A stretch of 64,000 nucleotides of DNA from Macrotrachela quadricornifera (lineage: Eukaryota; Rotifera; Eurotatoria; Philodinida; Philodinidae), in NCBI GenBank assembly GCA_022393335.1, contig JAJEKB010021308.1, positions 965,576-1,029,575 on the forward strand, in the 5' to 3' direction. The notes under the pieces are model-generated. The model ran no database searches and was not told the DNA's origin. It saw only the letters and a list, made by a program, of their open reading frames with translations. Shown piece after piece: positions 45,290-55,480 of this stretch (the first letter of the stretch is position 1; each line of letters opens with the position of its first letter). The position numbers were made by a program, and so were the translations under genes.

Positions 45290-48146
45290 GAAGAAACAGA
45301 AATGCCATGGTAATCGAAAAGAACAACGTACAAGAAGAAGAGCACGTCGTCAACAACAATGACAACAAATCAATCGGAATACAAATCATGTGGATCCAGG
45401 AGTTATTCTTACCAATGAGAATCATGTCGATGACGATTTGCGAGAAGAACAAGAACGAATTCAAGTATAACAACTACTTACTTCTGGAAGGATAGCCATT
45501 TTGTATTTCTATTTCTCGCTTCTATTCAGGCACATTCACTGATGAACCAAAAAAGCATCAGATCGACGAAGAAACATAATCACTAAGAATTCGTTGAAGA
45601 TCTTGTAAATATCAACTGATTATTGAGTCAAGTGTCACTACTACAATAAAAATCCGAAGAAGAAAAAGTTGACAAGAGCAACAGTATCGAGAGAGAGTCA
45701 ATCAAAGAATCAATTATCAGAACTACGAAACGAAAATGATAATGAAGAAGCAAAATAGAAAGAAGAAACTGACGAATTATTGTTAAACAACTCCATATAA
45801 CAATTACGACCACGATACTTAAAAGTTTCTAATCAAACATTCGAACAAATGGTAATCGAATTGTTCAATATTTAGAAATAGATGAAAAACTTCAATTTGT
45901 TCGCCAAATAACTGAAGTGACAAACAATTTACAATACATAGATTTACAACGGCGTGTATAGCAGGATTATTACAATCTAGGTATGAAAGAGGGCATATGG
46001 GCACCACGACTGTCAAAATCTTATGCAAAACAACATCATACATGCCGTAATTACGGGTTTCCAGAGCATGTGGTGGAAAACCGTCAAAAAACGATCAAAG
46101 ATTGATTGCATCGTACAATCAATGAATTGCTGCAATATCTGATAAGGTTAGAGCAATATGCTCAAAAATGGCAACCATCCTTTGATCCAAATCTCTTATC
46201 CAATGCAATCAATGAATGTGTCAAAAAAAGTCAACAATGTTTATCAAAGGTCTTAAATACATTATATCATGTCAAAGTCAATTATGTTCTCGTAAATCTA
46301 TCGATGAAATCACTAGTGAACAATATCAAAGTATATCTACAGTTGTGCAAAATTGTTTGAAAGCTCACCAAATATCAATTATGAATGAACGATCAAAACA
46401 AACATTTCCAGCTTTACAACATCTCTTACATGAATTGTATTCAAAACAACAATTATCGAGAAAATTAAGAATACGTAGTGAATATAAATATAGAATCGTT
46501 TGAGGTATTCAGCGTCTTCTACGACAATGACCAGATAAAAGTCAAGTATTCTATGTCGGTAAATCGGACGATTTTGCACGCAAGGCCGAAGAATACATGT
46601 TCAAAACTCAAGCCTACGAAGAAATTATCGATGGTCGCTGTCCTTTAGCTGATAATTTACGTGCTGTACAAACTTTGCTCGATTGTCTTGTCATTAAGAA
46701 TGTTCTGAGTAAAATCAACGTCATTAATTAACTCCATAATTAAATCATTTGGAGTTAGCTCACTATCATGGTCTTTCGAAACCGCATAAGGTAGATTTGT
46801 TCCAATGGATGAGCTAGGAAAATTCAATTCTTTGTTCTTTTCTTCTAGTCTGGTACACCATTGCGTCCTATCATTGCATCAATGGATGCACCAGCAATAT
46901 TGGTATCGAAGTGTCTGAATGATCTTTTAGCGCCCATCTTTCTAAAAGTGACTCGTGAAACAATATTTATGAATAGAATCGATCTTGTTCGAAAACTTGA
47001 GAGCTATGTTAGCAATGATCATTTGAAATCGACAACAAAGTTTATTACAGCTGGCGTCACTGATCTTTATACGATGATACCCAGACAACGTGCACTCCAA
47101 GCATTAACTCGATTTTGTCTGAAACATCCCAAGCGAGGCAAGATCGTGACGTTTACAACAGATCATGTGATGAAAATGGTTCGGTTAATTTTGGATACGA
47201 TAATAAATATTACAGACAAATTCGTGGTGAAGCCATGGGTCCTGCATTCACACAAGTGCGCGCCAATATCTACATGTTCGAATGGGAACAAGAATTAATC
47301 GAGTATCAATCAGTGCGAGCCGAAATCTACGGAAGGTTTGCTATGAACTGCATAAACACGAGAAATTTTCATTCCTTTTTTTTCTCTTTTACGAATAGAT
47401 ATATCTATGATATCGTTATGACTAAAAATGAAACAATCGATGAAGTGAAACAAATACTCGAAAAAGCGCAAAATAAAGATATTAATATCAAAATTAATTA
47501 TCACATTGATCTATCAGTGGATTTTCTCAATGTTACTATTACGAATACAAGCAGTCAATTGAGAACAACTATTTATCATAAACCAGCGGCTGAATCGTAT
47601 ATTTTATCATATACATCTGATCGTCTACGTCATATACATCGGAATATGCCATACGGTTCTCTCTTACGTGCTGTTCGCATCGATATGTCGTTATTATTGA
47701 ATGATTATCCACCAAGTTTTCTGACGAAACAGTTTCACCGATTATTTCACTCAAATAATGGCATCTCTATATTACATTCAATGAATGAAGAAGTTTATCA
47801 TCGTATACATCATACGTTATCATATCAACCAACACGACGTGAGAAACAACTTCGGAAAATGATGCAAGATCCAGTTGAATCACCCTTAGTACTATAGCCA
47901 AAGATTTGGGACTGCAAGGTGATGTATCCACGTTATCTATTCGACAATGGGCAATCAAGTAAATTACGAAATGAATTCTTCAAATGGTGGAAACAGTATT
48001 ATGCATATTTTGGCTCATCACTTCAAGATGTAAAAGTTTGGTTGGTAGCAAACACTAATCGCACCCTGGAAAGTTTCTTCATTCATAAAAAATTACCGCG
48101 AGAACGGTTAACTACAGTGGAATCAGTACCAGCAACTACTGAGTAA
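45290..48146 (+). pseudogene. Penelope-like retroelement, near full ORF but mutated RT
   Basis: A basic, Gln/Asn-rich start (RTRRRARRQQQ near 45330) leads to KLQFVRQITEVTNNLQ, YYNLGMKEGIWAPRLSK and, after frame changes, VFYVGKSDDFARKAEEYM (about 46550). The reverse transcriptase starts at LRPIIASMDAPAILVSKCLN (about 46860) and runs through DLYTMIPRQRALQALTRFC. The frame shifts near 47190 and continues NKYYRQIRGEAMGPAFTQVR and YMFEWEQEL. A 60-bp intron (about 47337-47399, GTTTGC..GAATAG) splits GR|YIYDIVMT. The tail is YHKPAAESYILSYTSDRLRH through WWKQYYAYFGSSLQDVK to LESFFIHKK. PLEs reverse-transcribe their RNA onto chromosome ends or nicks. No GIY-YIG endonuclease domain was recognised at the C-terminus, as in endonuclease-lacking PLEs. 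The catalytic YIDD reads YIYD, so the copy is dead as well as frameshifted. Confidence 0.88.
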
Positions 48147-48485
48147 ACATTCCTGATTAAGGACCAACAACATCTACATACGTATTGAGCACATTCATCC
48201 ACATTTTCATAAAGAAATAAATATGTCTTCATGTTTGTGAAATACTAGTCTTCTCCAAAATATAAAATCTTACACCAATTATTCTTACAAAAACAGAATT
48301 AATTGACTTTTTCCTCATTCTAGATACACATCTTTTTATTCACTGCAACTGAAAGCAGAATATATATCATATATTTTGAAGCAAGAGAAATACGAATCAG
48401 GCAGTTAGAAGTAAAAATTCGTCCAAATTGACATTGAGATAACTATCAGTGTGAACCGTGCTTTGAACACTTGCATATGCTTTTA

Positions 48486-49205
48486 GGATGAGTACAAGTA
48501 ACATTCAACTGGGTCATTATCCGTCCCAACTGATAATTCCTAACAATGAGAACAAGACCAATACTGATCAATTGTTGTCCATTCCAACAATCACAACAAG
48601 ACAATCACCAGTGATATGACTGAATTCGATGAACATGATTCCAAACACTCGATGACATCAACAACGACAACAACAGCTACAGCAAAAGTATGAAAAGAGA
48701 CAGCAGCGCCAATGACAATGAGAAAATATTAACCACAACAAAAAGAGCGGTCACTCCGTCGCCAACAAAGAAATGAACGAGGATTCAGTCGATAGTGAAT
48801 ATTTTAGTAGCAACGAGATCGAGAAAACACTCGACCAGAACACCAAAGACAACAAAGTATAGAACACTTGCATTAATGTTCACATGGATTCGAAAAAATG
48901 ACAAAAGTACTCGAGGAACCAATATAAAAGCAACACCGTTCGCAAATGATGAGACCACAGCAACAACAGGACTTGTGCGAGGCACATGAACAAGAAAAAT
49001 AACGCCCAGCAAAACGTTTTTTCTCTTGTCAATCGAACTCAAACTCATGCAAAGGATATCTTGACTCGCTTAGATGTCGCACCAATACAATAATACAACT
49101 TATTCACCGCCTTCTTTCTCAATAACAATTTTCAATATATAAACACCTTCAAAATACTATACCGTGTATTACTCAAACAATACTCGACAGCTTCAAAATT
49201 CCAAA
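48486..49205 (+). pseudogene. Penelope-like element N-terminal region, degenerate
   Basis: It starts MSTSNIQLGHYPSQLIIPNN, then is Gln/Arg-rich across frames with many stops (QQLQQKYEKRQQRQ). It ends IQLIHRLLSQ then YKHLQNTIPCITQTILDSFK running into the hammerhead-like motif. The composition and end resemble the start of bdelloid PLE ORFs. It lies directly after the RT tail ending at 48146, so it is either a second copy in tandem or a rearranged piece. Confidence 0.6.
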
Positions 49206-49250
49206 CCTATCTGATGAGTCCCTTAAGCAAGGACGACACGCGTCGTATGG
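49206..49250 (+). ncRNA. Damaged hammerhead ribozyme motif
   Basis: CUGAUGA (49211-49217), stem II GUCC..GGAC around a UUAAGCAA interior, then GACA (49235-49238) where GAAA is required, then CGCGUC with G following. The layout is the same as the motif at 37770-37814, but the third core position (A14) is C and stem I pairs poorly, so cleavage is unlikely. Confidence 0.7.
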
Positions 49251-49273
49251 TGTTTTGAATCTATTCGATGAAA

Positions 49274-49300
49274 CCCACACACTCTCACACCCTCACACTT
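49274..49300 (+). repeat. C-rich telomere-like tract at PLE junction
   Basis: The run cccacacactctcacaccct followed by cacactt lies between the PLE N-terminal piece and a 5'-truncated RT fragment that starts within about 3 bp. The complement is G-rich (GTGTGAGGGTGTGAGAGTG), similar to bdelloid TGTGGG-type telomeric DNA but not identical. Confidence 0.45.
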
Positions 49301-49302
49301 AG

Positions 49303-49820
49303 ATTTACATATAGAAAACCAAGATGGTCAATTATTTACTTCAGTTTACCACAAACCATTCTATGAACCATATTATTTACCATTTAACAGTATCCGTCCT
49401 TTGCATATGAAAAAGAATATACCATTTGCGGTGTTTCTTCGTGCTATTTGATATTGTTCGACATTTCAAACTTATCCAGATGAAAGAGGCAAATTAAGAG
49501 TAGAATTACTACTAAATAAGTATCCAAATAAGATCATCGATCAACAATCCAATCTCGTGCTACAAAAACTCAATATTAGTGAATTATTTACTATACATAA
49601 TTATAGTACATTACGTCAACAAGTTATCGACACTCCATTTAAAGAAATAGTGCCAATTGATTACGGGAGAAAGATGCTTGTCCACTTTACCTATTGCTCA
49701 AATATGACAACATTCTCAAAGAAATTCCATTTATTATTGGATAAATACTTTGGAGAATCTCTTATTAATGATATTACTTCTGTTCTTGGTACTCGGAATA
49801 CTAATAACCTACAGTGACGA
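49303..49820 (+). pseudogene. 5'-truncated Penelope-like RT fragment, second lineage
   Basis: The frame is LHIENQDGQLFTSVYHKPFY, then EPYYLPFNSIRPLHMKKNIP and AVFLRAI, a TGA stop, YCSTFQTYPDERGKL, VELLLNKYPNKIIDQQ, IVPIDYGRKMLVHFTYC, KFHLLLDKYFGE, and a stop after TRNTNNLQ. The YHKP..LPF..R..H..KNIP order is the PLE RT tail, but its residues differ from the 45-48 kb copy, so it belongs to another PLE family. Only one in-frame stop over about 170 codons suggests it is younger than its neighbours. Confidence 0.85.
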
Positions 49821-49966
49821 TTAGTTTCTACCCGTTGATTTCAACTATTTAGAATATCATTTAAACTATTTAAAATCTTTATCTTCTAAATTTAATCAAC
49901 AAAAACGGAAATGATTTTCACAAGAATTAAACTTCATACCAATTTTTCATTTTAATTATTAACCCT

Positions 49967-50035
49967 CATTTCAACACCTGTTGGCTACTAAACTTTTTCC
50001 CCGAGTAGGGTCCGTACGGACCCCAACTCAATTTT
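49967..50035 (+). other. TTAACCCT end-like sequence with internal palindrome
   Basis: TTAACCCTCATTTCAACACC begins near 49967, and gggtccgtacggacccc (a perfect palindrome) follows about 45 bp inside. The layout resembles piggyBac-type ends in this window (TTAACCC at 25996; an internal palindrome near 44335). No matching second end was found. Confidence 0.35.
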
Positions 50036-50140
50036 CAAGTATAAAGAGAAATACTTTTCATCAATCTGTGCCGTAAATATGAGTAATATTTGCAGAAGAT
50101 TATTTGAAACAGATTCTAGAGAAGACCACCTTTGCATACT

Positions 50141-51106
50141 ACTTAGGGGTACCCAAAAGTAGTGGCGGAGGTATCTTATTTTCTTATAGGAACCTTCAGG
50201 AAATTTTCCGTTTATGTGAGATGACAGAGAAAACGACGCTTTATTTTTCTATGCTATTTGATCACTCTTCAGCTAATAACATGATAAAAAAAAGTTGATA
50301 GAAACTGTTTTTGTTGAAAACTTAACTATCAGTTGAAGCAGATGAAACGACTACACTTTGCATTTCAGTCGTTAGTAACTTAAGACGTTGTCTTAGAAAA
50401 TAAAACGTACCACAATTTGCAGCGTGAAAAGCTCTACAATTTACATAAGACCGCTTATTTTATAGTTGCACCTTTTGTTTTCAAAATAAACAAAATTTCT
50501 AGCAAAAAATTTTCGATCGTACGAAAGCGCTATATTTTTGGCATAGGATAAGTTCATTTTTGGTGATTTCATTCTTTTATCATCTAATATCTTTTATTAA
50601 AAAAAAAACAAATTATATCATAAGATGCAGCATGAAAAGCTCTACAATCTACAAAGTAAAGCGTATTTTAATTGTTTGCTTCTTGGTTTCAAAGTAACCA
50701 AAATTTTAAGCGAACAGTTTTCTCTGTCCCAACAAACAATTTTTTTCTGTATAAAGAGAAATTTCTATTTTCTTATTTCAGTTATAAAACAAGCGGTCTT
50801 GTTTAAATTGTAGAGCTTTTCACACTGCAAATTGTGGTACGTTTTATTTTCTAAGACAACGTCTTAAGTTACTAACGACTGAAATGCAAAGTGTAGTAGT
50901 TTCATCTGCTTCAACTGATAGTTAACTTTTCAACAAAAACAGTTTCTATCAAAACTTTTTTATCATGTTATTAGCTGAAGAGTGATCAAATAGCATAGAA
51001 AAATAAAGCGTCGTTTTCTCTATCATCTTACATAAACGGAAAATTTCCTGAAGGTTCCTATAAGAAAATAAGATACCTCCGCCACTACTTTTGGGTACCC
51101 CTAAGT
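50141..51106. mobile_element. Fold-back element with 326-bp inverted arms
   Basis: Arms 50141-50466 and 50781-51106 are reverse complements with few mismatches. They start acttaggggtacccaaaagt and run through a shared gcaaattgtggtacgtttta-type block. A third, partial copy of the gaaaagctctacaat word occurs in the spacer near 50630-50655. The arms give matching open frames on opposite strands (YYLGVPKSSGGGILFSYRNL), but only because they are copies. It is a fold-back type non-autonomous element. Confidence 0.85.
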
Positions 51107-51844
51107 AATAAAATAAAAAGATTGATAGATCTTTTGGTTCTACACTCACGTGATCATAATACGCATTTGTTATTTTTTTGTTCTTCAGATATATTCAACG
51201 CCATTATTGCTCTTTCTTTTGTTAGGAGATACGGTACACTTTTCGTTCTGTCACATATGATATACATATGTTTCGTACTTTTCGTTCTCTTACATATATG
51301 GTATTTTCCTTGCGATCGATTTGATTTTTCCGATTGGTGATCACACATATATTGCCGACGGTTTTTCTGGAATAAACAGGAGAGATATAGAGATAGTTGT
51401 GGGATATCAAATCATACTCTAGTGGAAAGATGGAATATCACATAAACCGTTTTTTAATAAAATATTAGAAACTCTTATATGAAACGATGCAGAATTAAAT
51501 GCTCTTCCGAACCAGTATAGATTAAGCTTGAAATATCGTGTAAAAGTTATACATTTTGAACCAATACTAGACAAGTGTAGGCTCAATAAAAACCTGACCA
51601 TTTTTTGCAGGTATTCTGCCTCAAAATGACTTCTAATCTTAACCATTTCACTCAAATTTATTACCAAAAGAATCGCCACAATTTTCTGCATAGGATCAGT
51701 AATACACTGACTGAAAATGTTCTGTGGGCCAAATCACGTTCTTATGCGCCCCTGTCCTTTAAACATTGCCTACTTGATATATTTTCACATAACACACCCT
51801 ACAGAATATGACATACACAAATTATAAATCGATAAATGTCCTAC
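51107..51844. other. Non-coding between fold-back element and EGF pseudogene
   Basis: Short frames only. The decayed 3' end of the EGF gene may extend here, but no further exon was recognised. Confidence 0.35.
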
Positions 51845-52482
51845 CTCATATGGAAATGGACATTCGCATCTGTTTTTAGAACAAATACCTTGATTGTATC
51901 AGGGTTGTTGATTATGGCAAGGTTTACCTAAAATTGTATTTTATTTACGCCTAACTATCAACATGTACATACCACAATTTTTTCCAGTATAACCAGTCTT
52001 TGTACAGTCGCATATATAAGAGAATTCTGCGATATTCTCTATACACTGCACCATTTTGACAAGGATTTTTACTGCATGATTCTTAGATATTTACTTTAGT
52101 ATTCAGATGAATTTACACTAATCATAACTTACGTATAAGGTTTTGACAATGTGAACCCTTCAAAAATCAACATGAGTAGTTCTCGATTTTTTTTCTCCAG
52201 GATTTTATTCTTACTGTATGTGTTACTGGACAAATACAAACATTAGATTGACAAGTGCCTCGATTGAGGCATGGCTTTCCTTCACTACAAACCAAATCTA
52301 TATAACAATAAGAATAGTTGGTTAAAAACGACATTCTAATATTGTCATACCACAATGTTCGCCTTGGAAGCCAGTTTGTGTACAGTTACATGTATAATTA
52401 GGACCATTTTGTGTGCACTTAGCATCGTTTTTACATTGAAAACTATTACACAAGTCTAAAATATAGAACAATTGCTGTTAGC

Positions 52483-52614
52483 AGAGATGGAACCGGTAGA
52501 CCAATCATGTTTGCTTTCCTGTTCTTATAAATTCATAAGAAACTGTTTTTTTTTGGAAGAGTGACTGTGGAAAATATATTATCTCGGTACTCATTTCAGA
52601 CTGGTTCCATCTCT
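52483..52614. mobile_element. 132-bp inverted-repeat element in EGF gene intron
   Basis: Ends agagatggaaccggt and actggttccatctct are inverted repeats, with no coding sequence between. It lies in the intron between exons 52649-52673 and 52351-52455. Terminal words resemble the element at 24631. Confidence 0.65.
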
Positions 52615-53275
52615 GGCTGTAAGTTTGATTGGCACAATGATATCAAACCTGCTATATTCTCGCAAATTGAACCCTGAAGATTTACAATATTATATTATGT
52701 TTCCCAACAACAATCAACTATCTGTCTTACTTCAAACGGATATGTGCATGTGCAAATATTCGCATAGCATGATCCACCATTAATACATGAACTGCCAGCA
52801 ACACAAGGAAGTTCTGTAATTAAAATAAAGTCTATATTATTCAAAATATGCAAGAATATACCACAGTGTTTTCCCTGAAAACCTGTTCCACGACAATCGC
52901 AATAGTATTCTGCTCCATGCTGTGTACACTTTACTTGATTTTGACACGGAGAATCTTTGCAAAGATCTTAGATCATTTATAAGAAAAAATGTGATATTAC
53001 ATAAAATATAATCTTATAACTACCTTTGAGAGATTCACACCATATACCCTAAAAATAAAACAAAGTTTATTTTTATAATCAAATCGTATCATATACTTCA
53101 TAAGCATCGAGACATAAGCATTTGTTTTCAACGCATACTCCATTATTCATACATGGTCTACCATTGACACATGCAACACCTAAACATTATACAGCCGATT
53201 GATCAGAGTGAGGGGTGTAGAGGTTTTCCTATGTATTTAACTCACGCACACATTCACATCCACATGGGTAAAGTA

Positions 53276-53520
53276 GCAAAATGTCGAAAATAAAATGTTG
53301 AAAGGCAAAATGTCGAAAACTAGAAACCCTTATAAATCCTAAGTGGAAAACTTTTACTAAGTTTTGAACAATAGAATATAATACAACATGCACACACACA
53401 GCACTGAGTGAGAGTGAGGGCGAAATCTTTGACCAAATTGGATTTAGACTTTCGACATTCTGCTTTCGACATTTTGTTTTTCGACATTTTTACTTTCGAC
53501 GTTTTTATCTTCGACATTTA
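53276..53520. repeat. Fold-back minisatellite of (aaaatgtcgaa) units, copy 1
   Basis: Units like aaaatgtcgaaaa run on the plus strand at 53276-53325 and as complements (ttcgacattttg) at 53453-53520. The centre holds a gagtgagagtgaggg tract. It lies in the first intron of the decaying EGF gene. Confidence 0.7.
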
Positions 53521-53750
53521 ACCACTAAACCATCCACATGCACCTTCTAAGATACTGATTCACTGCAACACCTACACTCCTGTTCTCAAAATAGATTTTT
53601 TTTATTCGTGCTGAACTTTCTCGTATTCATCGTTCACTAATCCATTATCGAGTAACCATTGTCTTGTGTATATGAATACTTACGAGCTGATTCACAGTAA
53701 ACGGAAGAATATTGATACAGAGTAAATAAGAAGATCGAAAACCTCATCAT

Positions 53751-54059
53751 GGTTGTGATTTAATTTTTTCCAACTATTTTTATTTGCTTTTTTTTAAAGT
53801 GGTAGTTTCTACGTTTATTTCGATAACTGATTTACAAAGGTTCGATTTATTCTATGCATCTCACATTCTTTCATTGACATCGATGAGACCCATGGCATCT
53901 GTCTCTCTGAGTATTCAGTAGGCGTGAGACAAACTCGTAGATGCAATTAAAGAATAGAGCACAAAGAACCAGCATAATGTGAAAGAAAAAAACATACGTA
54001 TGATGTGAATGAAGATGAGAGCATTATAAACATCTCTCAAAAGATTTCTTGGTAAACAG
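53751..54059. other. Upstream region of the EGF pseudogene
   Basis: No gene. Probably contains the promoter of the gene starting at 53750, but no element is distinct. Confidence 0.35.
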
Positions 54060-54640
54060 TAAAAAGATCGAAAGAAAAACGTCGAAAAAAAATGTCGAAG
54101 ACAAAAATGTCGAAAAAAACATCGAATAAGCAATGAGAAAAAAAACTATTGATGAAAAAAATGTCGAAGAAAAAAATATCGAAAGATAAAATGTCGAAAA
54201 GTGAATTTATTGGCAATTTTTATTAAGAATTACAGCTGATTTATTTTTAATAACAAAGGAACAAACAACCCATTAATATTGAAAAGTAAGTATGAAGAAT
54301 GACGAATTAACGAGCTTTACTGTTTTTTGAGGAGATGAGGGTGAGAGCGTGAGGATCAAACAATGCCACCATTGTGTTGTTTGTTCCTCTGTCTTTCGTT
54401 GTTGTAGAACGTCCAACCGAACAATGAATTAATAGACTATATAACTAACTAATCACTATCGTTTTAGTAAATAATATCAAGAAAGACCGACCATCGAAAC
54501 CATCTTATGATGACATCTAGAAATTTTCGACATTTTTGATAAGCGATATTTTTTTTTTGATCTAAATAAGTTCGACCATTTTTGTTTCGTTATTTGAGTC
54601 TTCGACATTTTCTTTTCGACGTTTTTTTTTCGGTCTTTTC
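54060..54640. repeat. Fold-back minisatellite of (aaaatgtcgaa) units, copy 2
   Basis: Plus-oriented units (gaaaaaaaatgtcgaagac, aaaatgtcgaaaa) fill 54060-54200 and their complements (ttcgacattttctttt, tcgacgttttt) fill 54530-54640. The centre carries gaggatgagggtgagagc-like G-rich sequence near 54335, as in copy 1. A half copy lies near 56755-56830. Confidence 0.7.
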
Positions 54641-55480
54641 ATATCCAATCGATTTCTTCACTTAAATATCATATAAATAGACGACCCTCTATATTAAAAG
54701 CTTCGAAAATGTTAATTTCCTGCAGACACAAAAAGTAAGGGTAAGGATGTGAGATCAATTTGAATGATCTTAATTCCATCCTGGCATTCTCAGTTCCAAC
54801 ATGCATCAGTGACAAATGCTGGAAACTCACCCACCCCCTTCAACAAATACAACTTTCTTTTTTTTATTCATAAATATGAGTGAGTAGCACATTCAAAACA
54901 TCTCTGAGACAACTTTAGTAATTATCTCGTATGATTAAAGTTGATAGGTCTAAAATTCTCAGCTCCGGGGTTACCAGACAGTCTTTATCGGAGAGTTTGC
55001 CAATTAGAAATATTCATATTTTGTGTTAGTTATGCATGTACTGGTGGACTCGATTAGAAAATTATGTATCATGCCATCGTAAATAATACTGATCCATTAT
55101 TTCACGACTTATTTTGTAGGAAAATACTTGATCGTTTAGTCTATATAATTTTCTAATCGTGCCAATAGAATTTCTGTTGATATAATGCAGCTCTCTAATA
55201 ATATATTCTGAATGTAGTACGATGTCTGTCAAAGGCAAACTCAGCCGTTTCTGGCCATAAGTGCTCGAATAATATTTTGTTTTGATATTAAATAAATTCG
55301 CACATCTAATATCAGTAATCGACAAGCAAATCATGAAATTTCCGCAATCGATCGTATCAAATACTTAATAACGACCGAATTTCTTTGTTTCTTAAAAGTA
55401 AAATATCAATAAGTAAAGATAAAAATCATATTGTTTCTTGTTTATTGGTTAATTCTTCTGCGCAAATCCTTTTTTTCTGC
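54641..55480. other. Intergenic, no supported gene
   Basis: A minus frame at 55334-55062 (90 codons) has no family resemblance. Otherwise AT-rich spacer downstream of the EGF-VWD gene. Confidence 0.4.

Larger units (their letters stand above)
51845..53750 (-). pseudogene. Secreted EGF-repeat gene, decaying at its 3' end
   Basis: Exon 1 (53750-53684) encodes a signal peptide, MMRFSIFLFTLYQYSSVYCE. Further exons: 53179-53097, 53048-53024, 52966-52862, 52813-52731, 52673-52649, 52455-52351, 52297-52215, 52157-52133, 52081-51973 and 51927-51845. They repeat a three-exon module of 105 + 83 + 25 nt (71 residues): an EGF domain (DLCKDSPCQNQVKCTQ.. YYCDC..GFQGKHC), a short Cys-rich EGF-like unit (LPCVAGSSCINGGSC..) and a GSICENI-type linker. 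It is built like the larger gene at 55.5-64 kb, so the two are paralogues. In 52081-51973 a 2-nt deletion shifts the frame. In 51927-51845 a conserved Cys codon has become TGA. No VWD or C-terminal part was found. The upstream domains are intact, so a truncated secreted protein could still be made. Confidence 0.8.

Noticed and set aside
45539..45580. ctgatga..gacgaaga resembling a hammerhead near the PLE start
   Set aside because: The core after stem II reads GAAG rather than GAAA and no stem I or GUH cleavage site can be drawn.
50104..51149. Pair of similar proteins on opposite strands (YYLGVPKSSGGGILF..)
   Set aside because: They are the same inverted-repeat arm read on each strand; no longer reading frame or family match supports a gene.
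55062..55334. 90-residue minus-strand frame
   Set aside because: No family signal, and it sits in spacer downstream of the EGF-VWD stop; probably a chance frame.
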